Shown here: positions 1 through 8,145 of the stretch, piece by piece
Numbering within the stretch: position 1 is the first letter of the stretch
Layout of the letters: each line of letters opens with the position of its first letter
Origin: Nostoc linckia FACHB-104
GTDB taxonomy: Bacteria > Cyanobacteriota > Cyanobacteriia > Cyanobacteriales > Nostocaceae
DNA length: 42,717 nt
Direction: 5' to 3'
Assembly: GCF_014696615.1 (NCBI RefSeq)
Contig: NZ_JACJQJ010000073.1
Location: forward strand, 1-42,717
Position numbers and translations under genes: made by a program
The notes under the pieces: model-generated
What the model was told of the DNA's origin: nothing
What the model saw: only the letters and a program-made list of their open reading frames with translations
Database searches by the model: none

Positions 1-77
1 ATAATAAACAATAGCAAGTGGTTCGCGATAATCTATCGCGAACCACTCTTTCTTTTCCACATCCCGTGAAAAGTCAG
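1..77. mobile_element. Left-edge fragment of an insertion sequence (one terminus)
   Basis: This is one end of an IS whose other end lies at 42617-42717. The terminal inverted repeat occupies 52-77, reads CTGACTTTTCACGGG... on the minus strand, and is identical over 26 bp to 42617-42642. A perfect subterminal hairpin (GTGGTTCGCGATA / TATCGCGAACCAC, 3-nt loop) lies at 18-46, and a related hairpin sits at the matching place in the other end. The CTGAC tip recalls IS50-like members of the IS4 family, but the family is unproven because the transposase lies outside the window. Confidence 0.85.
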
Positions 78-87
78 GCGCTAGTTT
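78..87. repeat. 10-bp target-site duplication, left copy
   Basis: GCGCTAGTTT directly follows the IS terminal repeat and recurs at 42607-42616 directly before the other IS end. It encodes part of ParA (Lys-Leu-Ala plus one base). One copy removed together with the IS rejoins the two parA halves in frame, so this is a true insertion duplication. Confidence 0.9.
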
Positions 88-300
88 GGGCAATTCTTTG
101 TGCAATATAGGACGATCCAAACCAATGACGCTAAATGGAGCTTCACCATTACGTGCTGCTGCCCAGTCGCGGGTTGAGCCTTGAGGGTCAGTATCAACTA
201 GTAATACTCGATACCCTTTCATAGAGAAAGCATGAGCCAAATGGATGGATACTGTAGTCTTACCACTGCCCCCCTTTTGGTTCAAAACCGCAATTTTCAT
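78..300 (-). pseudogene. parA: ParA partition ATPase, N-terminal part, interrupted by an IS
   Basis: The minus strand from ATG at 298-300 encodes a canonical ParA/MinD-like P-loop. The deviant Walker [10 protein letters not shown] includes the signature lysine, and [15 protein letters not shown] forms the A' region. The reading runs through the 10-bp duplication and into the IS without an immediate stop, so the expressed product would carry an IS-encoded tail instead of the Walker B half. The missing C-terminal half lies at 42179-42616; joined, they give 217 codons including the stop, a usual size for small plasmid ParA proteins. The original operon was parA followed by the RHH gene at 41917-42192. 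As it stands, ParA should be non-functional because the split lies between the A' and B motifs. Confidence 0.9.
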
Positions 301-450
301 AAATGTGTTTTTGTAAAAATGTAATTCATTACGTTATGACAAATTCTAGAAACTGGCAATACCAAGCTTAACGCCTAAATTACAAATTTACAAATACACA
401 AAATAGCATTTTTACAAATGTAATTAATTACAAAGATACATTTGTAGCTA
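301..450. promoter_or_regulatory. Repeats upstream of parA (possible centromere/operator)
   Basis: AT-rich DNA in front of the interrupted parA carries repeated TTTGTAAAAATGTAAT / ACAAATGTAAT units and the palindromic stretch GTAATTAATTAC. ACAAATGTAAT (414-424) and AATTAATTAC (422-431) recur at 41890-41900 and 41906-41915, on the far side of the parG-like gene. On the circular map the two repeat blocks bracket the partition operon, as expected for parC/parS sites bound by an RHH protein. The binding role is inferred. From 451 to 671 no further gene or clear repeat is seen. Confidence 0.5.
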
Positions 451-671
451 GAAATTGGCCATTTCTACAAGTCATGGAGCCTCAGTAGTGTAAAGTTAAA
501 TTAATTACAGCATATTTTAAGTTAGTTGTAATTTGAAAGGAGAACTAAAGCATAGATTTAATCTTATGATTTCTTTGTTTAGCTATAAATTTATTGATGA
601 TAGTTAGGGTCAGTAAGAAATAAAAGTAAGAAAAAGTTTGATGACTAAGCTGAAAGGCTTTCATAATAAGG

Positions 672-740
672 GTTTTGAGAGCCATTACTTCGCAAGGGTG
701 TTGCGCGGTATTGGCTCAATGCCCCGATAGCCTCTCAAAT
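672..740. other. Small three-way-junction-like inverted-repeat element
   Basis: An outer stem TTTTGAGAG (673-681) / CTCTCAAA (732-739) encloses two hairpins: CGCAA/TTGCG (691-705) and GGTATTG/CAATGCC (708-724, one G.T pair). The element ends four bases before the stop of the minus-strand gene at 744-1130, so it could act as that gene's terminator. The branched form is more elaborate than a simple terminator and has no T-run. Confidence 0.4.
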
Positions 741-743
741 AAT

Positions 744-1130
744 CTACGTATTCTCTTTAGGGAACGAACATTCAACAGTAATTTTCATATTACTTTTAGC
801 AGTACCCTTTGTAACGTAAGGAACACCTGCTTCACCGCCCATTTCAATGCCGAACTCTAAGGTAACTTTATCTACATTCGCAATCGGAATTTGCTTGAAG
901 GCATTCAAGGTATAAATTGTATAAGTCCGAATTGTGTTTTGAATCGACAAGAAATTTTGCATCATTTTTTGTCGTATTTGGTCAGAACTCATTCCTTTAT
1001 CAACTAGTGCTTCTTCTTCCTCTTCCTCATCCAATACCGCATTGTTGACTACAGGAACGTTTACATCCTCTGTGGCTTCGATGTAGATTACCGTGTTGTC
1101 ATCGAGTTTGATAGGTATAACTTTTGTCAT
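744..1130 (-). CDS. Trypco1-like (trypsin-co-occurring domain 1) protein
   Basis: The 128-residue protein starts MTKVIPIKLDDNTVIYIEA and keeps the pattern of the Trypco1 (CU044_2847) family: a short N-terminal beta-meander with 'LDDNT', an acidic middle (run of glutamates near residue 38), a helical segment, then a C-terminal beta part with 'VTLEFGIEMGGEAG' and 'KSNMKITVEC'. ATG at 1130 is preferred over one eight codons upstream because homology-like sequence begins there. Trypco1 domains are known as small partners encoded beside trypsin, caspase or STAND conflict proteins. The gene diverges from the caspase-STAND-CHASE2 gene across 138 bp, so a shared promoter region is likely. Its molecular role is unknown; adaptor or substrate function is inference. 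Confidence 0.7.
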   Translation of the reverse strand: MTKVIPIKLDDNTVIYIEATEDVNVPVVNNAVLDEEEEEEALVDKGMSSDQIRQKMMQNFLSIQNTIRTYTIYTLNAFKQIPIANVDKVTLEFGIEMGGEAGVPYVTKGTAKSNMKITVECSFPKENT

Positions 1131-1268
1131 AAAATGGAATCTTGATAGCAGCAATTTTAGAAACTACCACAACTTTATAGAAGTTTTTACGGAATATTTC
1201 TGAGTTTTTTTTGTAGTTACTGAGCGATAATGCTGAAAACAAAGAATATTGAATAATTTCTCCTACTT

Positions 1269-4200
1269 ATGATCAGAGACGCGCTAGTAGTAGGGATTAA
1301 TGCTTATAGTTATGAACGTCTACCTAATCTTACAGCACCAGCTATTGATGCAGAAGCTATAGCCAAAATACTAGAACGGTACGGTCAATTTAACGTTAGG
1401 CGGCTACCAAGCGTCAAAGATAAGGAAAATAATACTGTTCGTGTAGGTCAAAAAACCTCAGTTACATTAACACAATTAGAAGATGCTATAGTTCAACTGT
1501 TTAAGCCTGAAGGGAAGAATGTTCCAGATACAGCACTGCTGTATTTTTCAGGACATGGGCTGCGAAAAAACAAAGGTATTCAGCAAGGTTTTTTAGCAAC
1601 CAGTGATATTAATCCAGATTTAGGAAACTCGGGTTTGTCTTTGCAATGGTTACGTCAACTGCTGCAAGAAAGCGAGGTAAAACAACAGATTATTTGGCTG
1701 GACTGTTGTTACAGTGGCGAGTTACTTAATTTTGCTGAGGCAGATCCTGGTGACAGGGGTAAAGGAAGGGATAGATGTTTTATTGCTGCATCCAGAGAAT
1801 TTGAAGTGGCTTATGAAGCTATCGGTAGCAGCCATAGCGTATTAACAGAAGCTTTATTGCAAGGGCTAGACCCGCAACAATCACCAGGACAATGGGTAAC
1901 TAACTATACTTTAATTGATTTTCTCCATCATCATTCGGCCAACTACGCACAACGTCCTCTATTCGCTAACTCTGGTAGTGCAATTGACCTGACACGCATT
2001 TGGGAAGTACAAAAGCAAGAGTCTAGTTATGCTGTTACTGGCTCCGTTTGTCCTTATCGTGGTTTGCAATACTTTGAATGTAAACAAGAAGACGCTGAAT
2101 ATTTTTTCGGCAGAGAAGCGTTAACAGACCAATTATTAGAGAAAGTTCGCTCTGCCAATTTCTTGGCAATTTTGGGAGCATCAGGTAGTGGCAAATCGAG
2201 TGTTGTTAGGGCAGGCTTACTGTATCAAATTCAACTAGGACGACGGTTATCAGGTAGCGAGAATTGGTCAATTAAGATTTTTCGCCCTGGTGAGCATCCC
2301 CTCCACAGTTTAGCACTGGCTTTTTTAGATTCTGGGTTATCAGCAATTGATAGGGCATCCCAGTTAGCTAAAGCAGAGGAACTGCTAGCCAAGGGCGGAG
2401 TTGGCTTAGGGCAATTGATTAATGCTGCTGATACTGAGCGGGTAGTATTGCTGGCAGATCAATTTGAGGAAGCTTTTACCTTATGCCAGGATATTGAAGA
2501 GCGACAAAGATTTTTTGAATGCTTACTTAGTGCTTTACCTCACACTAATAATAAGCTCTGCTTAGTTTTGACAATGCGAGCAGACTTCTTCGGTAAGTGT
2601 GCGGAACAAGAATACAGTGGGCTGGCACAACAGATTCAGCAACATCTGGTGACTGTAACACCGATGAGACGGGACGAACTAGAACAAGCAATTACTGCAC
2701 CAGCTTTGAAGGTGGGTTTACAGGTACAAAAAGAACTCGTGCAGCAAATAATTGCCGATGTAAAAGGTTCACCAGGAATTTTACCATTATTGCAGTACAC
2801 ACTGACGGAACTTTGGCAAGAGCAGGAATTTACCTTAGCCGCATATACCCGTTTGGGAGGTGTCAAGGGAACCTTAGAAAAACGTGCTACTGAGGTTTAT
2901 GAGTCTTTATCATCGGAGGAACAGCCAATTGCCAAGCGTATTTTTCTGGAACTGACGCAGCTAGGAGAGGGAACAGAAGATACCCGCAGACGAGTTTTGC
3001 TGCAAAATTTAGTGTCATCACCGCAAGAAGAGGCGGTAGTAGAAAGAGTAATTGGCAAACTGGCGGCTGAAAATGTTCGGCTAGTGGTGACGAGTACTTT
3101 GGTAGAAAAAGGTACAGAATCAGGACGCTTGGCAGTAGTGGATGTAGCCCATGAAGCGTTGATTCGTAATTGGTTGCTGTTACGCCAGTGGATTTCGGAG
3201 AACCGAGAGGCGTTGAGACAACAACGCAAAATTGAGTCAGATGCTCAAGAGTGGCTGGATAACAACAAGATTAAGGATTACTTACTGCAAGGGGCAAAGT
3301 TGGCGCAAGTAGAAGATTTCTGGCAAAACTACGGTGAAAGGATTTCTTTAAGTGGGTTAGTACGGGAGTTAATTGCAGCTAGTCAAGCAGAACTGGAACA
3401 CAAGGCTAATCAGATACAACAAAAAGCTAAGCAGCAACGCTTACAAATGTTAGCCACATTTGTAAGCGTTGCTACATTCGTAACTATACTGTGCTTTACA
3501 GGTTTCTTGAAAGTTTGGGAGTGGAATGTGTTAGAGCAATTCTTTGCTCTACGTCCTCTGGAGGCACCGGACAAGCGTATTATCATTGTCACAATTGATG
3601 AAGAAGACATTACCCAAGTTGGTAAATGGCCAATTCCTGATGCTGTGTTAGCTCAACTCCTCACAAAGCTTAAAGCGCAACAGCCAGCAGCTATTGGTCT
3701 GGATATGTATCGAGATTTGCCAGTAGAACCAGGTTATCAACAATTGGTGGCGGTGATGAAATCTACACCGAACTTGATTGGTGTAAAGAAGTTAGCTGGG
3801 GACAGTGTTGCACCATCCCCAACGTTATCCGAAAAAGAGCAAATTGCTCTTTCTGATTTTGTTTTGGATACAGATGGTAGAGTTAGGCGAGGTTTGCTTT
3901 CGGCGGGCGATCGCAATGGGAAAATTTTTTTAGGATTAGCAGCACGCTTGAGCTTGATTTATCTAGAAGCTAAAGGTATTTCAATAGAAGCACTAGATCA
4001 AACACGGACTTCATTGCGATTGGGTAAAGCCATATTTACACCTTTGAAAGGTAACGAGTTTAGTTATCGAGGTGCAGATGTTGGTGGATACCAAATTTTG
4101 TTAAACTATCGAAATTTTCAAGAGCGTTTTGATACAGTCACAATGCGGGATATCTTGAATAATTCTGTATCACAAGACTTAGTGCGTGATCGCATTGTTT

Positions 4201-4613
4201 TGATTGGCACTACAGCTAAGAGTATCAATGACTTTTTTAACGTTGCTTATAATCCTAAGTTTCATAAAGATGCTGAACCAATGGCTGGGGTTGTACTTCA
4301 TGCCAATTTAACTAGTCAAATTTTAAGTGCAGCATTAGATGGTCGCCCACAGATCAAAATATTATCTGATTATATGGAGGAATTTTTAATTTTTGGCTGG
4401 TCAGGGATTGGAGTTTTGCTAATCTGGCGCTCTCGTTCTAGGCTAACATCTATTACTAGTATTCTTCTTATTAGTACTACTCTCACTGGTATTTATTATT
4501 TGGCTTTCTTAAATGGTTGGTTTTTACCCCTCATTTCTAGTTTGCTAGCACTGTTGGGATCTGCCATAAGTGCATCATTAGTAAAAAAGGGACATATCAT
4601 ATCTGATTTGTAA
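1269..4613 (+). CDS. Caspase-like protease / nSTAND ATPase / CHASE2 membrane protein
   Basis: The 1114-residue protein has three parts. Residues 1-245 form a C14 caspase-like domain: His in FSGHG (about 95) and Cys in LDCCYSGE (about 145). Residues 265-720 form a STAND NTPase beginning YRGLQYFECKQEDAEYFFGR, with Walker A GASGSGKSS at about 303-311, the VLLADQFEE Walker B region and an ALIRNWLLLRQWI stretch. A transmembrane helix at about 727-748 precedes a CHASE2 sensory domain (about 750-1035), followed by two or three C-terminal helices. CHASE2 usually sits outside the membrane, so the likely model is sensing outside, NTP-driven switching, and proteolysis in the cytoplasm. Both catalytic residues and the P-loop look intact. 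The Trypco1 gene next door supports a conflict or programmed-death role; the ligand and substrate are unknown. Confidence 0.85.
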   Translation: MIRDALVVGINAYSYERLPNLTAPAIDAEAIAKILERYGQFNVRRLPSVKDKENNTVRVGQKTSVTLTQLEDAIVQLFKPEGKNVPDTALLYFSGHGLRKNKGIQQGFLATSDINPDLGNSGLSLQWLRQLLQESEVKQQIIWLDCCYSGELLNFAEADPGDRGKGRDRCFIAASREFEVAYEAIGSSHSVLTEALLQGLDPQQSPGQWVTNYTLIDFLHHHSANYAQRPLFANSGSAIDLTRIWEVQKQESSYAVTGSVCPYRGLQYFECKQEDAEYFFGREALTDQLLEKVRSANFLAILGASGSGKSSVVRAGLLYQIQLGRRLSGSENWSIKIFRPGEHPLHSLALAFLDSGLSAIDRASQLAKAEELLAKGGVGLGQLINAADTERVVLLADQFEEAFTLCQDIEERQRFFECLLSALPHTNNKLCLVLTMRADFFGKCAEQEYSGLAQQIQQHLVTVTPMRRDELEQAITAPALKVGLQVQKELVQQIIADVKGSPGILPLLQYTLTELWQEQEFTLAAYTRLGGVKGTLEKRATEVYESLSSEEQPIAKRIFLELTQLGEGTEDTRRRVLLQNLVSSPQEEAVVERVIGKLAAENVRLVVTSTLVEKGTESGRLAVVDVAHEALIRNWLLLRQWISENREALRQQRKIESDAQEWLDNNKIKDYLLQGAKLAQVEDFWQNYGERISLSGLVRELIAASQAELEHKANQIQQKAKQQRLQMLATFVSVATFVTILCFTGFLKVWEWNVLEQFFALRPLEAPDKRIIIVTIDEEDITQVGKWPIPDAVLAQLLTKLKAQQPAAIGLDMYRDLPVEPGYQQLVAVMKSTPNLIGVKKLAGDSVAPSPTLSEKEQIALSDFVLDTDGRVRRGLLSAGDRNGKIFLGLAARLSLIYLEAKGISIEALDQTRTSLRLGKAIFTPLKGNEFSYRGADVGGYQILLNYRNFQERFDTVTMRDILNNSVSQDLVRDRIVLIGTTAKSINDFFNVAYNPKFHKDAEPMAGVVLHANLTSQILSAALDGRPQIKILSDYMEEFLIFGWSGIGVLLIWRSRSRLTSITSILLISTTLTGIYYLAFLNGWFLPLISSLLALLGSAISASLVKKGHIISDL

Positions 4614-4718
4614 AGAGAATCTGGCTGGGAGGATGAGAATTAAGCTCTTGTATAGCAGCAGTAAGCTTTGAGGCAGTTACGTTATTTTCTAGACCTTAGT
4701 GCGCCTAAGATTATTCCG

Positions 4719-5113
4719 ATGAAAATCAATCGCTTTGGCAAGGCAGAAATTCTCAACCCTCAAGAGATAACCTTACTATTTACTGAGGGACTTGTTAAGC
4801 CACGCGATCGCGCTCTGTTTGGTGTCTGCCTTTATGCCGCTGCCCGAATTAACGAGAGCTGCACTTTGCAGCGGGAAGAAATCCTCATTTATTTCCAGGT
4901 AGGCATGGTCTGGGGCATATCCATAAAGCTAGTGCTGATAGGATTCTCAGGGAGGCACTGCGTCGAGTGGACTTGGATGAGCGAGGAATATCTACCCATT
5001 CGTTTAGGAGGACAGCGTTGACCTGGATGAGTGACTCTGGGATTCCTCTGCGCCACATTCAGTCAATCAGTGGGCATCGCTGTGCTTTTACCCCCTGGAT
5101 GACCAAATTTTGA
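4719..5113 (+). pseudogene. Tyrosine recombinase/integrase relic
   Basis: Two reading frames match one integrase. The first (from ATG 4719) gives LNPQEITLLF...RDRALFGVCLYAAARINESCTL, the first-arginine region with Arg apparently in 'AARINE'. Near 4895 the frame shifts and an internal piece is missing. The second frame then reads FPGRHGLGHIHKASADRI and HSFRRTALTWMSDSG...ISGHR, the HxxR and GH-R motifs. The catalytic tyrosine segment is lost: after SGHR the frame ends in unrelated sequence at 5113. The break lies exactly where the Tn7-like end would begin (about 5081), suggesting that element truncated the gene. Confidence 0.75.
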
Positions 5114-5340
5114 ATCATACCCTGACCAAAAATTAACGACATTTCAAGGGTTATAGCCTAAACATCACATAAAACTTTGCATAAAATTATGGCCGCGTGT
5201 CCTGATTGTGAATCATAATAAAGCCTAGAGTTGTCATAACTAAAAAGAGAAAACTTCTCCCGAATAATTCTCTAAAAATCACTCCTATGTACAACTTAGA
5301 TGACAGAATATGGTTCAAAGTGACTAAAATATGATTCAAT
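5081..5340. repeat. Putative Tn7-like element end with four TGAATCATA repeats
   Basis: Between the truncated integrase and tnsAB, the nonamer TGAATCATA occurs at 5111-5119 and 5209-5217. Its inverse TATGATTCA occurs at 5330-5338, with a variant TATGGTTCA at 5309-5317. Multiple short TnsB-binding repeats near the terminus beside tnsA/tnsB are the rule in Tn7-like elements. A TGT tip expected for this family could be at 5081 (TGTGCTTTTACCCCC) or 5199 (TGTCCTGATTG). The partner end was not found, so the exact terminus is unresolved. Confidence 0.45.
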
Positions 5341-5430
5341 TCGCGTTGATAAGTATTTTTAGGAGACTGTAGTGAAGCAACAAAGCCGTCCTTGTATCAC
5401 ATAGGTCACGCTAAAGGAGGTGAGGCTCAA

Positions 5431-8145
5431 ATGAACGAATTCGAGTTTGAAGATTGGTGTAGGCAACAGCAACTAGCAACCAACACCATTGATTTGATTG
5501 CACTCCTTAGGAAATCCCCGCCCTCACGTCGGGTACAAGGACGAACCAAGAACGTTTGTGGCGTTTACCCTAGTTCTAAGATGGGGGTCACAATTCAATT
5601 CGAGAGCCATACAGTGGAATTGTGGGCGATTTACCTGATGGAACACGACCCACAAGTTTTAGAGTTCTACGACCAGCCACCACCATTCAAAATCCAGTAT
5701 AAAAATCAAGCAGGGCGTAATATAGGTCACTATCATACCCCTGACTTTTTTGTATTACGTCATGATGGTGCGTGCTGGGAAGAGTGGAAAACAGTTAAGG
5801 AACTAGAGAAATTAGCACAAAAATATCCTGGGCGTTATCAAAAAACAGCATCCGGTCATTGGCATTGCCCACCAGGAGAAGCACACGCATCACAATTTGG
5901 TCTAAAATACTGCGTTCGTACTGATGCCGAATTGAATCCCGTTTTTACCCAGAACTTAATGTTTTTGTCAGATTACCTGGGATTTCAATCAAATTTGACA
6001 ACAGATGTACACTCGACAGTTCTGGCTTACCTAGAAGCAAATCCAGGAATAACGATTGCAGCATTGCTACAAGAATTAAATGATGTATGTGCCAATGACA
6101 TATACATCATGATTGCAACTGAGCTTGTGTACGTGGATTTGTCTGCTGTCCCCTTAGTTGAACATTACAGGACACGATTATGGGTAAGTCAACAAAATCA
6201 TGACGCTTATACACACGCATCTGTTGTAGGAGTAACTACAAAGAATACTGCCAGTAGTCCCACAACACTGCTACCTAACACAGCCCTTGAGTGGGATTCG
6301 GCGCTATGGACTTTAGTTAACTATGGCGAGACCACAACCACGCTATTACCAGAGTCAGGCTTCCCAATACAGTTGCCCACAGCATTTTTTCTCCAGTTAT
6401 TCGATAGTGGCACCATTAAAATCCACAACGAAGTTACAGATGTAACAAGAAATGAAACTGTACGGACTTTAATGGAGGCCGCTTCTCCAGTTCACTTAAA
6501 AGAAGCGAACCGAAAATTTAATATAGTACAAGCATATTTCCAGCGCCATACAGATATCTATCAAGACATCAATCCGCGTACTTTACGTAGATGGGTACAA
6601 CAGTTCCGTGAAGCAGAAGCGAGTTATGGTTGCGGTTATGTCGGGTTACTACCACGGACACATCAGCAAGGGAATCGTCAACCAAAATCGCCGACAGATT
6701 CAAGTGAATTATTAGATAAATTTATTAAAGAGCATTTTGAAACACCAAGACAAGCGACAGGTGCTTCAGTATATCGGGCGTATGTCAGAGCCTGTACAGC
6801 ATTAAATATACAACCCCTTAGTAACCGAACTTTCTACCAGCGTTTAAAAAAACGCCCAACCCATGAGCAAACATTAAAGCGTCAGGGAGCAAAAGCCGCA
6901 TACGCAACAGAGCCTTTTGTCTGGGAACTAGCTTTAAATACACGCCCTCACGGAAACCGGCCGCTGGAGATAGTGCATATCGACCATACCGAACTCGATA
7001 TTGAATTACGCTCACAAGCTACAGGTCGGTTACTCGGACGACCTTGGCTAACATTACTGACCGATGCCTATTCCCGGCGAATATTAGCAGTTTATCTGAC
7101 TTTCGATGCACCTTCTTACAGGTCTTGCATGATGGGGCTACGTATTTTAGTCCAGCGCCAAGGTCGTTTTCCCTCAACATTGGTTGTAGATGGTGGCAAA
7201 GAATTCCACAGTATATACTTTGACACCTTACTGGCACGCTACCACTGCACTAAGAAAACCAGACCAGGTGGCAAACCCCGTTTTGGGTCAGTAATTGAAC
7301 GATTATTTGGGACGACAAATACTGAGTTTATCTATAACCTACTAGGTAACACCCAAGCAAGTAAACAGCCCCGCCAACTCACCAAAACTGTTGACCCAAA
7401 ACAGTTAGCTGTTTGGAATTTGGGGGATTTATATACTTACTTGACCCAGTGGGCTTACTCGATTTACGACTCAAATCATCACGACTCATTAGGTGCGTCT
7501 CCAGGCATTGTTTATAACGAAGGGTTGTCAATTGCCGGAGAACGCTTGCACCGAAGAATTGCTTATAACGAAGAGTTCCTCATGGCAACACGTCCTTCCA
7601 CCCCCAAAGGTCAGGCGAAAGTTCAGCCGGGATATGGGATTAAAGTCAATTATCTCTACTATTGGAGTGATGCTTTCCGCAATCCCAATGTAGAAAAAAC
7701 ATTAGTACCAGTACGCTACGACCCTTTTGATATGGGAGTTGCTTACGCCTATGTTGACGGGCGTTGGGTGAGATGTATCTCTCAGTATTACAGTACTTTC
7801 GTGGGACGCACTGAAAAAGAAGTGTTGTTAGCTGCACAAGAAATTAGGCAATTGAACAAACGTAGCGTCACGGCGACGAATTTGAACGCCAAACATTTAG
7901 CTGACTTCATTGCCAATGTCCAAGAACATGAAGCCTTGTTGCTGCAAAGATTGCGTGATTTGGAAAGTAAACGCTTACTAGACAATTTAACGTCTAGTAA
8001 TTCTTCTGTTCCATCAGTAAACCAAGTTCAGTCAACGTTTGCTGTATTGGCACCACAGAGTGAAGATGTTGCATCGCACGCACCATCTCGAAACGTTGAA
8101 CCGTTGGATCTAAATTCACTGCCAATATTAGCGGAATACAAATAG
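5431..8145 (+). CDS. tnsAB: TnsA-TnsB fusion transposase of a Tn7-like element
   Basis: The start at 5431 (904 residues) is chosen because AAAGGAGGTGA lies just upstream; an in-frame ATG 13 codons earlier lacks this site. Residues 1 to about 190 form a TnsA-type endonuclease: Glu in SHTVELWAIYLMEHDP, Asp in TPDF (about 104) and the E-W-K pair of WEEWKTVKE (about 117-119) match the E-D-(E/Q)xK site. The remainder is a TnsB/DDE integrase: Asp in HIDHTE (about 516), Asp in VVDGGKEFHS (about 586) and Glu in SVIERLFGTTN (about 622). Both halves look catalytically complete. Natural TnsAB fusions are known in cyanobacterial Tn7-like and type I-B CAST elements. tnsC follows without a gap. The fusion would cut both strands at the element ends and join them to the target. 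Confidence 0.9.
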   Translation: MNEFEFEDWCRQQQLATNTIDLIALLRKSPPSRRVQGRTKNVCGVYPSSKMGVTIQFESHTVELWAIYLMEHDPQVLEFYDQPPPFKIQYKNQAGRNIGHYHTPDFFVLRHDGACWEEWKTVKELEKLAQKYPGRYQKTASGHWHCPPGEAHASQFGLKYCVRTDAELNPVFTQNLMFLSDYLGFQSNLTTDVHSTVLAYLEANPGITIAALLQELNDVCANDIYIMIATELVYVDLSAVPLVEHYRTRLWVSQQNHDAYTHASVVGVTTKNTASSPTTLLPNTALEWDSALWTLVNYGETTTTLLPESGFPIQLPTAFFLQLFDSGTIKIHNEVTDVTRNETVRTLMEAASPVHLKEANRKFNIVQAYFQRHTDIYQDINPRTLRRWVQQFREAEASYGCGYVGLLPRTHQQGNRQPKSPTDSSELLDKFIKEHFETPRQATGASVYRAYVRACTALNIQPLSNRTFYQRLKKRPTHEQTLKRQGAKAAYATEPFVWELALNTRPHGNRPLEIVHIDHTELDIELRSQATGRLLGRPWLTLLTDAYSRRILAVYLTFDAPSYRSCMMGLRILVQRQGRFPSTLVVDGGKEFHSIYFDTLLARYHCTKKTRPGGKPRFGSVIERLFGTTNTEFIYNLLGNTQASKQPRQLTKTVDPKQLAVWNLGDLYTYLTQWAYSIYDSNHHDSLGASPGIVYNEGLSIAGERLHRRIAYNEEFLMATRPSTPKGQAKVQPGYGIKVNYLYYWSDAFRNPNVEKTLVPVRYDPFDMGVAYAYVDGRWVRCISQYYSTFVGRTEKEVLLAAQEIRQLNKRSVTATNLNAKHLADFIANVQEHEALLLQRLRDLESKRLLDNLTSSNSSVPSVNQVQSTFAVLAPQSEDVASHAPSRNVEPLDLNSLPILAEYK

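Noticed and set aside
675-860. 61-residue plus-strand frame
   Set aside because: Covers the branched hairpin element and is antisense to the Trypco1 gene; no protein-like pattern.
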